The notes beneath the pieces were generated by a model, which was not told the DNA's origin, did not search any database, and worked only from the letters and a program-made list of their open reading frames with translations. Source: Prevotella sp. (GTDB lineage: Bacteria; Bacteroidota; Bacteroidia; Bacteroidales; Bacteroidaceae). Taken from it: a stretch of 9,494 nt of DNA. Position numbers and translations under genes: made by a program. The stretch is from positions 834 through 10,327 of the forward strand of contig DMYZ01000060.1 of NCBI GenBank assembly GCA_003483565.1, read 5' to 3'. This document shows, in pieces, positions 1-6,800 of this stretch (positions are counted from its first letter, which is position 1; every line of letters starts with the position of its first letter).

Positions 1-582
1 GGAAAAGATTTCAAGACAGGACAGACTCTGGTAAAATCCGGTTTCGCTCCTATTTTAAAGGTCAGAAATCTTGGACTGAACGGATGGTTCTCTACAAATA
101 TTCTGGGAAACCGGGATGGACTGGTATTGGATGAACCTGCTAATTTCCATACTAAAGAGGTCAGCAAACTGTCTACGCTGGAGACGATTTTGAAAAAAGA
201 AGACCAGCCGGATCTTTATGGCAATATCTATCATAAGGTCCGCATCAATTATTATCCACCCCGCAACGACAATAAGGAAGGCTGGGATAATATAGATATC
301 TTCGGCTGGATGGGGTATCCGATGCAGATCAAAATCAACTTCTTGTGCAGGGATTCCATTCTTGCTGCGCCTTTACTGCTTGACTTGAGCTTGCTGATGG
401 ATCTTGCGGCCCGTGACGGGCGTTACGGCATCCAGCGTTTCCTGAGCTTCTTCCTGAAGAGCCCGATGCATGATTTTACGAAAGGAGAAGAAGCTGTAAA
501 TAATCTTTTTGACCAGTATGTGATGCTGAAGAATGCGATCCGTGAGATGGGAGGCTATGAACCTGACGAGGAAATAGATTAG
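1..582 (+). CDS. myo-inositol-1-phosphate synthase (inositol-3-phosphate synthase), C-terminal part
   Basis: This is the last 193 codons of an INO1-type enzyme, which converts glucose 6-phosphate to inositol 3-phosphate with NAD+ in the cytosol. The frame is open from the window edge to TAG at 580-582, so the start lies outside. Family landmarks seen are GKDFKTGQT at the very left edge (the eukaryotic GDDFKSGQT motif), LGNRDG, FHTKEVSK, a lysine in the NDNKEGWD segment matching a catalytic-region lysine, and NFLCRDSILAAPLLLDL, the counterpart of the conserved CEDSLLA-TPL segment near the C terminus. Known family members in Bacteroidota are about 430 residues, so slightly under half is present. 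In gut Bacteroides this enzyme starts inositol phospholipid and sphingolipid synthesis. Here the downstream neighbour is a convergent, unrelated acetyltransferase, so any lipid genes would have to lie upstream. Confidence 0.95.
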   Translation, partial: GKDFKTGQTLVKSGFAPILKVRNLGLNGWFSTNILGNRDGLVLDEPANFHTKEVSKLSTLETILKKEDQPDLYGNIYHKVRINYYPPRNDNKEGWDNIDIFGWMGYPMQIKINFLCRDSILAAPLLLDLSLLMDLAARDGRYGIQRFLSFFLKSPMHDFTKGEEAVNNLFDQYVMLKNAIREMGGYEPDEEID

Positions 583-604
583 TCAAAAAAAAATTCAATA
601 TTAC

Positions 605-640
605 AAAAGGCCATTAAACAGTTCTGTTTGGTGGTCTTTT
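605..640. terminator. bidirectional hairpin terminator
   Basis: The 36 bases fold into one almost uninterrupted hairpin: AAAAGGCCA pairs with TGGTCTTTT (one G-T wobble), TT faces GG as wobbles, and AAACAG pairs with CTGTTT around a minimal TT loop. The arm ends in TTTT on the plus strand, and an A-run upstream (585-593) gives a T-run on the minus strand. It lies 22 bp after the inositol synthase stop and 42 bp past the stop of the convergent acetyltransferase gene, so it probably ends both transcripts. The stem is weak in GC, so efficiency is uncertain. Confidence 0.7.
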
Positions 641-682
641 CTAATTAGCAATGCTAAATAGTTGTTTTATTATCTTGAATTG

Positions 683-1162
683 TCATAAAATTTTTTCCAT
701 TCCTATTTTTTGAGGTTCAAGACCACAGTCTTTATAAAATTGTATAGCTGAAGGATTGCATGTCCATACATTTAGTGTAACATTGTAGCAACCAAGTTTC
801 TTTGCAAAGTCTAAAACAGCATTATATATCATTGTTCCAAGGTGCTGTCCACGTCTTTCTTCGTTCACGCAAAGATCATCAATATACAATGTCTTGATAG
901 GACAGAAAGCATGATTATCCTTGTAATCCTGCAAAATGCAGAATGCGTACCCCTGTACGACATTGTTTTCATCGACTGCAACAAGTACTGGCGTATGCTC
1001 ATCATGGAATATCTTGAACAGTTGCTCATGATTGTATTTCCTTCCTCCTTTGACAAACAGGTCTGGACGTCCCTGTTGATGAACTGCGTTTACCTGGAAC
1101 AGCAGATGATCTATACATTCAATATCACTGTCTTTGACTTTCCTAACTGATATTTTGTTCAT
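683..1162 (-). CDS. GNAT-family N-acetyltransferase
   Basis: A 159-residue protein of usual GNAT length that should transfer an acetyl group from acetyl-CoA to an amine; the acceptor cannot be told. The acetyl-CoA loop is ERRGQHLGT at about residues 102-110, where the common R-x-x-G-x-G pattern has His in place of the central Gly. It is preceded by the beta-4 strand TLYIDDLCV and followed by a helix, the beta-5 strand NVTLNVW and the closing NPSAIQFYKDCGL motif. The frame stays open upstream to a TTG at 1189, but I chose the ATG at 1160-1162. The TTG falls inside the predicted -7 promoter element, and the chosen ATG starts MNKISVRKV, where the GNAT fold normally begins. That leaves a leader of about 20 nt. 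The gene is monocistronic and convergent with the inositol synthase gene. Confidence 0.9.
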   Translation of the reverse strand: MNKISVRKVKDSDIECIDHLLFQVNAVHQQGRPDLFVKGGRKYNHEQLFKIFHDEHTPVLVAVDENNVVQGYAFCILQDYKDNHAFCPIKTLYIDDLCVNEERRGQHLGTMIYNAVLDFAKKLGCYNVTLNVWTCNPSAIQFYKDCGLEPQKIGMEKIL

Positions 1163-1186
1163 TTCTTTTAGCTTATTATTTATTTG

Positions 1187-1218
1187 CAAAGATAATGTAA
1201 AACTAACTAAATGCCAAA
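1187..1218 (-). promoter_or_regulatory. Bacteroidota-type promoter of the acetyltransferase gene
   Basis: Read on the minus strand, TTTG (1218-1215) is followed after 20 bases by TATCTTTG (1194-1187). This is an exact match to the Bacteroidota -33 TTTG / -7 TAnnTTTG pattern with its usual 19-21 bp spacing. Transcription would start near 1180, about 18-20 nt before the ATG at 1162. No other gene could use it. Confidence 0.75.
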
Positions 1219-1327
1219 TATACAGAATTATTAATAGTCAAACTGTATTTGCCAAAAATAAAAATAAGTGCTAATCTGTGCTTAAGCAAATAAAAGCAAC
1301 ACCTCTTAAAATTGAAAATAATAGCAG

Positions 1328-1364
1328 AAAAGTATTGTTTTATTCGTCATAAAACAATACTTTT
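1328..1364. repeat. perfect 16-bp inverted repeat, possible operator
   Basis: The arms AAAAGTATTGTTTTAT (1328-1343) and its exact reverse complement (1349-1364) flank a 5-base centre, TCGTC. The palindrome covers both core elements of a plus-strand promoter (1335-1365), which is what an operator for a dimeric regulator would look like. As RNA it could form a hairpin ending in TTTT, but no plus-strand gene ends just upstream that would need a terminator. A small mobile-element remnant is another possibility, though no target-site duplication is visible. Confidence 0.7.
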
Positions 1365-1365
1365 G
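1335..1365 (+). promoter_or_regulatory. Bacteroidota-type promoter inside the palindrome
   Basis: TTG (1335-1337) is followed after 20 bases by TACTTTTG (1358-1365), matching the TAnnTTTG -7 consensus exactly, although the -33 element is ATTG and not the full TTTG. The start of transcription would be near 1372, about 40 nt before the ATG of the small secreted-peptide frame. On the opposite strand the same palindrome reads TACTTTTC and loses the last consensus base, so the promoter is directional toward 1413. Confidence 0.55.
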
Positions 1366-1412
1366 TAAATGAAACCAGAAATGGCGTTGAACAATTTCTA
1401 AATTTAATGGAC

Positions 1413-1550
1413 ATGAAAAAATCAATCGCTCTGACTGTGCTTTTTGCTTGTTGCACATTTTGTGGTATTTTCGCTCAACACTCAACGACTTTTACTGTAG
1501 ACAAAAATCTTCCGGCCCCTAAGGGGACATCTGGACATACGAAATGGTAA
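1413..1550 (+). CDS. small predicted secreted peptide or truncated secreted-protein gene
   Basis: This 45-codon frame opens at ATG 1413 and stops at TAA 1548-1550. The translation starts MKKSIALTVLFACC, a lysine-rich start followed by a hydrophobic core to about residue 20, then IFAQHS. An Ala-Gln junction of this kind is a typical Bacteroidota signal peptidase I site (cleavage after Ala21). The predicted mature part is only about 24 residues (QHSTTFTVDKNLPAPKGTSG and four more). I recognise no family. The mature part reads like the first residues of a larger secreted enzyme cut short, but no continuation is visible in another frame before the Nudix gene. It has its own promoter 48 bp upstream. 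It could be a genuine small exported peptide, a leader, or a decayed gene. Confidence 0.4.
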   Translation: MKKSIALTVLFACCTFCGIFAQHSTTFTVDKNLPAPKGTSGHTKW

Positions 1551-1651
1551 TGACATAGCATGCAAGTAGCAGGTGGTTTAAACATATCAAAACATTAAAA
1601 GTAAACTATCATACAATTTATGATTACTATCACAACAACATATATTACAGG

Positions 1652-2209
1652 ATGCGAACAGATAAAGAAATGGAATGGAAAACGCTTGAGACGAAATATA
1701 TTTTCAAGCGTAAATGGCTAACAGCTAAAGTGGAGAAAGTACAGCTTCCTGATGGTTGTGTTAACGATGAGTATTACACGTTGGAATACCCTGATTGGAT
1801 TAACATCATTGCTATTACGAAGGATGATAAAATAATCATGGAACGCCAATGGAGACAGGCTCTAAAGGTCGTTTCTACCGAGATCCCTGCTGGAGTCATT
1901 GAAGATGGAGAAGATCCCTTAGTTGCTGCGAAAAGAGAATTACAGGAAGAAACAGGCTTCGGTGGTGGTAAATGGACAGACTTCATGGTTCTCTCTCCTA
2001 ATCCAAGTTCTATGAATAATCGTTGCTATACTTTCCTGGCTGAAGGTGTTGAGAAGATCTCTGATACTCATCTTGACGCTACAGAAGATCTGGATAAATT
2101 TCTATGTACCAAGGACGAAGTTTATGAGATGCTTTGTTCGGGAAAAATCTGTCAGGCTCTTATGACAGCTCCACTTTGGAAATATTTTGCAACTGACAAA
2201 ATGGTATAA
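1652..2209 (+). CDS. Nudix hydrolase, ADP-ribose/ADP-sugar pyrophosphatase type
   Basis: A 185-residue cytosolic enzyme that probably cleaves the pyrophosphate of ADP-ribose or a related nucleoside diphosphate sugar. A perfect Nudix box occupies residues 81-103 (G81, E87, then RELQEETGF at 95-103; pattern G-x5-E-x7-R-E-U-x-E-E-x-G-U), giving the Mg2+-binding glutamates E96, E99 and E100. The preceding EIPAG and the ERQWRQA segment at 64-70 are typical of the ADP-ribose pyrophosphatase branch. A proline about 15 residues after the box (SPNPSS) is close to the position said to mark that branch. Length is normal. I start at ATG 1652; a second ATG at 1670 (MEWKTLE) is equally plausible. The next gene begins 4 bp after its stop, so the two are probably co-transcribed. 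Confidence 0.9.
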   Translation: MRTDKEMEWKTLETKYIFKRKWLTAKVEKVQLPDGCVNDEYYTLEYPDWINIIAITKDDKIIMERQWRQALKVVSTEIPAGVIEDGEDPLVAAKRELQEETGFGGGKWTDFMVLSPNPSSMNNRCYTFLAEGVEKISDTHLDATEDLDKFLCTKDEVYEMLCSGKICQALMTAPLWKYFATDKMV

Positions 2210-2213
2210 TATA

Positions 2214-2633
2214 ATGAATAAAATGGCAGGAACAGATTGGAAAAGTGCCTTGGCTGCTCTTGAAGCATCAAGCAATAAAAGTGAATCTTCCGAGAAGAAG
2301 GACGTTGACCGCAAGAAAAGAGTGGGAGTAGTATATTCCACAAGTCCTGATTTCGAATATTCAGAGGATGTGCAGAAAGAAACACCTACATTGCCGAAGA
2401 ACCAACAGAAGTTGCGACTGAACATGGAACGCGCAGGACGTGGCGGCAAGACTGTAACCTTGATAAAAGGTTTCGTTGGTTCTGAAGAGGATAGGAGTGC
2501 TCTCTGCAAACAGTTGAAGCAAAAGTGTGGCGTAGGAGGAACTGTAAAAGATGGAGAGATTATTATCCAGGGGGATCATCGCCAGCGTCTGATTGAGATT
2601 TTGAAGAAAGAAGGTTATACGCAAGCAAAATGA
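2214..2633 (+). CDS. SUI1/eIF1-like translation factor (YciH family)
   Basis: A 139-residue protein with an N-terminal, charged, probably flexible part (about residues 1-65, rich in Ser, Lys and Glu) and a C-terminal SUI1 domain (about 68-136). The domain is recognised by RAGRGGKTVTLIKGF, LKQKCGVGGTVKDGEI and IIQGDHRQRLIEILKKEGY, which are near-invariant in bacterial YciH and eukaryotic eIF1 relatives. In eukaryotes eIF1 checks start-codon choice on the small ribosomal subunit; the bacterial role is less defined. The frame is open upstream to 2187 inside the Nudix gene, but ATG 2214, 4 bp after the Nudix stop, is the natural start; ATG 2223 (MAGTDWK) is an alternative. The spacing suggests translational coupling with the Nudix gene. 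Confidence 0.93.
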   Translation: MNKMAGTDWKSALAALEASSNKSESSEKKDVDRKKRVGVVYSTSPDFEYSEDVQKETPTLPKNQQKLRLNMERAGRGGKTVTLIKGFVGSEEDRSALCKQLKQKCGVGGTVKDGEIIIQGDHRQRLIEILKKEGYTQAK

Positions 2634-2789
2634 TACAAGGTAGAGGGTGCCTGATGTTTTGAATTGATAGCTGAAACTCACCATTAAAACTATGGAGATA
2701 GATTGCTATAAACCAGCTGTGAAAAGTGTCAGAAACAGAATACTCAGCAAGAAAATGAAATAATTTTTTAATAGACTAACAACAATACA

Positions 2790-3140
2790 ATGAATATAGA
2801 ACAAGTCAGAGAGTATTGCCTGACACTTCCTGGTGTTACAGAAGACTCGCCCTACGGTCCTGATATGATCGTGTACCGAATAGAGGGAAAGATATTCCTA
2901 CATCTTCCATTAGAATATGCTGATCCCCGTATCTCAATCAAGTTGTCACCGGAGAAAGGTCAGGAACTGCGTGAACGTTATGACGCTATTCGTGCAGCTT
3001 ATCATTTGAATAAGATACATTGGAATGACATTCTCATCGAGGACACTTTCTCTTCTGATCAGATTAAAAACTGGATACTTGAATCCTACAATCTTGTCTT
3101 GAACAAACTACCAAAAAGGCTTAGGGAAAAGTATCAATAG
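2790..3140 (+). CDS. MmcQ/YjbR family protein
   Basis: A 116-residue protein of the usual length for the MmcQ/YjbR (CyaY-like fold) family, often called DNA-binding although its role is not established. Family features are the start NIEQVREYCLTLPGVTEDSP, the strand MIVYRIEGKIFLHL, then ISIKLSPEKGQELRERY, YHLNKIHWNDI (about 71-81) and the closing helix SYNLVLNKLPKRLR. It is complete, with ATG at 2790 and TAG at 3138-3140. It is 156 bp from the SUI1 gene, with no clear terminator or TAnnTTTG promoter between them, and 37 bp before the flavin reductase gene, so it may be co-transcribed with the latter. Confidence 0.92.
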   Translation: MNIEQVREYCLTLPGVTEDSPYGPDMIVYRIEGKIFLHLPLEYADPRISIKLSPEKGQELRERYDAIRAAYHLNKIHWNDILIEDTFSSDQIKNWILESYNLVLNKLPKRLREKYQ

Positions 3141-3177
3141 CAGATGAAGTTTCAAACAGTTAAAAAAGAATACAGTC

Positions 3178-3705
3178 ATGAAAGAAATTAATTACAAAGA
3201 CATGAAATTCAATCCGTTCAACCTGTTCGGTAAAGAATGGATGTTGGTATCTGCCGGTAATGAGCAGGACGGTTGTAATACGATGACCATTAGTTGGGGA
3301 CATCTGGGATGTATCTGGGGAAGCAATGATCCGACGGCTGTTATCTATCTCCGTCCTTCACGCTATACCAAGACTTTCGTTGATAAAGAAGAGTACTTTA
3401 CTCTTTCTGTGATGGATAAATCATTCAAGAAGCAGATGGCCTATCTGGGTAGTGTATCAGGGCGTGATGAGGATAAGATAACAAAGGCCGGACTCACCAA
3501 GGTCTTTGCTGACAATTCTATTTACTTTGCAGAAGCCAAGATGGTACTTGTCTGCAGAAAAGTATATGCTTCACCGTTGCAACAGAGTGGTTTCATCCAT
3601 CAGGAGACAATAGACAAGAGCTATCCTGAAAGAGATTTCCATACTATGTATGTAGGCAAGATTGAGAAAATCCTGGTAAGGGACGATGAATATCTGAACA
3701 AATAA
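3178..3705 (+). CDS. flavin reductase-family (flavoredoxin-like) FMN-binding protein
   Basis: A 175-residue split-barrel flavoprotein of the flavin reductase-like family (DIM6/NTAB type), expected to bind FMN and take part in electron transfer or flavin reduction in the cytosol; the partner is unknown. Recognisable parts are MLVSAGNEQDGCNTMTISWG (22-41), where the family places the N-T-M-T-x-S-W nucleotide-contacting segment, GCIWG (44-48), AVIYLRPSRYTKTFVDKEEY (54-73) and FTLSVM. The C-terminal HTMYVGKIEKILV is the family's last barrel strand. Start ATG 3178 is used because it opens the conserved N terminus; the frame ends at TAA 3703-3705. It follows the YjbR gene by 37 bp. Confidence 0.9.
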   Translation: MKEINYKDMKFNPFNLFGKEWMLVSAGNEQDGCNTMTISWGHLGCIWGSNDPTAVIYLRPSRYTKTFVDKEEYFTLSVMDKSFKKQMAYLGSVSGRDEDKITKAGLTKVFADNSIYFAEAKMVLVCRKVYASPLQQSGFIHQETIDKSYPERDFHTMYVGKIEKILVRDDEYLNK

Positions 3706-3832
3706 TAATCAGAGAATGGATTAAAAGAGGGAGATAAATACCGAAACAGTTAATTTGTAGCATCTAATCATATAGAGACTTGCTTCAAAAAGCAATATGT
3801 TTAAGATTTAATTAATTGAAAGTTTCTTTACT
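3706..3832 (+). other. gap before the giant gene, promoter weak or absent
   Basis: These 127 bp separate the flavin reductase gene from the giant helicase gene. Two near-matches to the -7 element are present, TTAATTTG (3750-3757) and TATGTTTA (3796-3803), each one base off TAnnTTTG and without a good -33 partner. A short hairpin TTGCTT-CAAA-AAGCAA (3780-3795) precedes an AT-rich run; it is too weak to call a terminator. The giant gene may therefore be weakly expressed from its own promoter or by read-through. Confidence 0.35.
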
Positions 3833-6800
3833 ATGAGCAAAGAAGAATGTAATTTTATAATAAACGGAACAGATAATGGCATGTTGTATTTTGACTATCT
3901 ACCATGTTTGAACTATTCTATGCAGTATAACCACTATAACTCGCTTATTGAATGTGTATTGAAGAATGATGGTGCAGCTATGTGGATTGATCTCGAGATA
4001 TCAATTGATGGTGAAATGTTCACACCGTCAATAGTGCATATAGATGCTGTGCCTGCCGGCTCTCATATTGAAGTAAAGAATCTTTCTATTAATGTGGAAT
4101 CCTCTTTGTTGATAGAATTAACTGAAGGCATTGAGAGCAAGTTCATACTTGCTATTAAATGTGCTGGAAAAAAATTGTTCTCAAAAGAGTTTTTAATTAA
4201 ATTGATGGCTTATGATCAATGGACAGGTTTGGCAATAAAACCGGAGCTTTTAGCTTCATTTGTTACACCTAACTATCCTCTTTTGTCAAAGGTCAGCGTA
4301 ACAGCATCGAAGTTCCTTGAACAGTGGACAGGCTCTGGAGCTCTCGATGAATATCAATCCCAGAACTCAAACAGAGCTCGACTTCAGGTTGCAGCTATAT
4401 ATGAAGCATTAAGGAGCGAAGCTTTGATATATGCTACACCACCAGCAAGTTTTGAAGAATTTGGCCAGCGTATCCGTACTGTTGACAAAGTGCTCAATGA
4501 GAAACTAGCCACTTGTGTGGATCTTTCTGTCTTGTTTGCCTCTTGCCTTGAATCTATCGGCATAAATTCAATATTGGTTTTGACTAAAGGCCATTGTTTC
4601 GTGGGCGCTTGGCTAGTAAATGACTCATATAACAAGCCGGTCAGTGATGACGGTAGTTTCTTGTTGAAGAGTTCATCAGACGGTCTCAATGAAATTGTCG
4701 TTGTGGAAGCAACATGCCTGACCAGTTCAACTTCTGTAAGCTTCGACGAAGCCGTAAGTCTTGCTAAGAACCATTTACATGAAGAACAAAACTTCGATTA
4801 TTTCATTGATGTTTACCGTGCAAGAATCAACGGTATACGCCCATTGCCTTTAAGAGTCCAGAAAGAAGGAAACTGGATTATCGAAAATGAGGGATTAGAG
4901 CACGATAATGCTACAAAGGAGGTGAAACAATACAGCAGATACGACTTGTCGATTTATGATAACTCTGATGTAAAAGTCACCAAGATGATGCTTTGGGAAA
5001 GAAAGCTTCTTGATTTCTCTTTACGTAACAATCTATTGAACATGAGATTGGGGAAAAAAATAATACCATTGGTATCATTTTCTGTGGACAGATTGGAAGA
5101 CTTCCTTCAGGATGGCAAATCATTTCAAATTTATCCATTTCCACTGGATGAAAAGCCAAAACCTGAGCTCAATGGCATGTTCACCTCGGAGATATATTTC
5201 TGTCTGGAAGAATTCATAAAGAAAGGACTTGTGAACAACAAATTATACTCTTTTAAGAATGAGGATGATTTAAAGAATGCTCTGAAGTATGTATATAGAA
5301 CTTCAAGGACTTCGATGGAAGAAAATGGTGCAAACAACCTTTACTTGGTTCTTGGTGTCCTGAAATGGTATGAAACAGAAAGAAGTGAGCAACCTCGACT
5401 GGCACCAATTCTGCTTCTTCCTATAGAAATAATAAGAGGTGGAGGACTTGCTGGCTACACAATTCGAACTAGGGATGAAGAAATTGCGTTGAACATAACA
5501 ATGGTGGAACTACTGAAGCAGCAACACAACATCAACCTCTCTACTTTAGATGAACTTCCTAAAGATGAGTATGGGGTGGATGTGAAGAAGATTTTTACAA
5601 TCATTCGTAACAAGATACGTGATAAAAGGCGATGGGATGTTCTTGATGAATCAATTATTGGCTTATTCTCATTCAATAAGTTTGTTATGTGGAATGATAT
5701 TCACTGTAATTCTGATAAGATTCTTGAGAATGATATTATATCTAGTTTGATAGATGGAAAACTCAATATAGATAATCCAACCGAAGTGGCTGATGCACGT
5801 GAGCTGGATAAAAAGAAAAAACCAGCAGACTATACGCTTCCTGTCGATGTGGACTCATCTCAACTAGAAGCTGTGATTGACTCTGGAGAAGGAAGGAGCT
5901 TTATCCTGTATGGTCCTCCTGGGACAGGTAAGTCACAGACCATCACTAATATGATTGCTAATGCCCTCTATCAAGGACGAAGAGTGTTGTTTGTTGCCGA
6001 AAAGATGGCGGCTTTATCTGTTGTTCAATCTCGTCTGGAGAAGATTGGACTTGCTCCGTTCTGTCTTGAGTTACATTCCAATAAAGCCACAAAAACACAT
6101 TTTCTGGAACAGATGGATGAAGCGATGAATATAAGTCATCCTCACTCTCAGGAAGAGTATAAGCGTACTTCTGACGAACTATTCGAAAAAAGACAAGAAC
6201 TCATTCGATATATCGAAGCATTGCATACGAAAAAGGTTTCCGGTTTATCATTATATGATTGCATCATATCTTATTTGTCTATTTCGGAGGATGAAATAGA
6301 AACGGATCAGAACTTACTAACGACTATCACGAACCAAAAGATAAGCGAATATCAGGAACGCATAAAGAGAATTGATACTATCTTCAAAGTGTCAGGTAAT
6401 CCAGCAACCAGCCCTTTAAAAATATTGGATATTAAAGACGGTTCATCAGAATCTGAACAACTTTTGCGCGAACAAATTAATGCATGTCGTGATTCTTTGA
6501 CTCTGTATAAAAAAAATAAAGGAAGGTTCTCTGCATGTTGGGGATTTAACATAGTAGAGACATCAGATGGCATTAGCTGGCTTAGACAATTCTATGAATT
6601 TTTAATCACCGTACCTTATTTATCGGGTGAGTTATTCCTGTTGTCCGTTGATGGAAGAAAGATACAACATATAAAGAATATCGTAGAAGTAGGTATTCAA
6701 AAGGAAAAGCTTACTCAGGAACTTACATCAGTATATACGGGAGAGATTATGAAGATGGATGTTGCTCAACTTGAAGTCGAATGGAATGACATTCTGGATA

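Larger units (their letters stand above)
1163..1651. other. sparse intergenic stretch of about 490 bp
   Basis: This divergent gap lies between the acetyltransferase and the Nudix gene. It holds the acetyltransferase promoter (1187-1218), a perfect inverted repeat with an embedded plus-strand promoter (1328-1364) and one 45-codon frame (1413-1550). In 1219-1327 I see only AT-rich sequence with a small GCTTAAGC palindrome and no reading frame worth calling. In 1551-1651 there is no clear TAnnTTTG element, so the Nudix gene may depend on the promoter at 1335-1365. Confidence 0.6.

Noticed and set aside
842..1150. Plus-strand frame opposite the acetyltransferase gene
   Set aside because: It is the shadow of a gene with clear GNAT motifs on the minus strand, and its own translation resembles no protein.
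2102..2684. Overlapping minus-strand frames opposite the Nudix and SUI1 genes
   Set aside because: Both plus-strand genes are certain from their motifs; the antisense translations are Ser/Phe/Leu-rich shadow sequence.
2692..2763. 23-codon plus-strand frame between the SUI1 and YjbR genes
   Set aside because: Very short, basic, no signal peptide, promoter or recognised family; expected by chance in a gap of this size.
3780..3795. Hairpin TTGCTT-CAAA-AAGCAA before the giant gene
   Set aside because: Only six pairs, low GC and no following T-run, so not supported as a terminator; noted in the gap description only.
4384..5676. Several minus-strand frames opposite the giant gene
   Set aside because: All are under about 100 codons, lie antisense to confirmed coding sequence and carry no motif.
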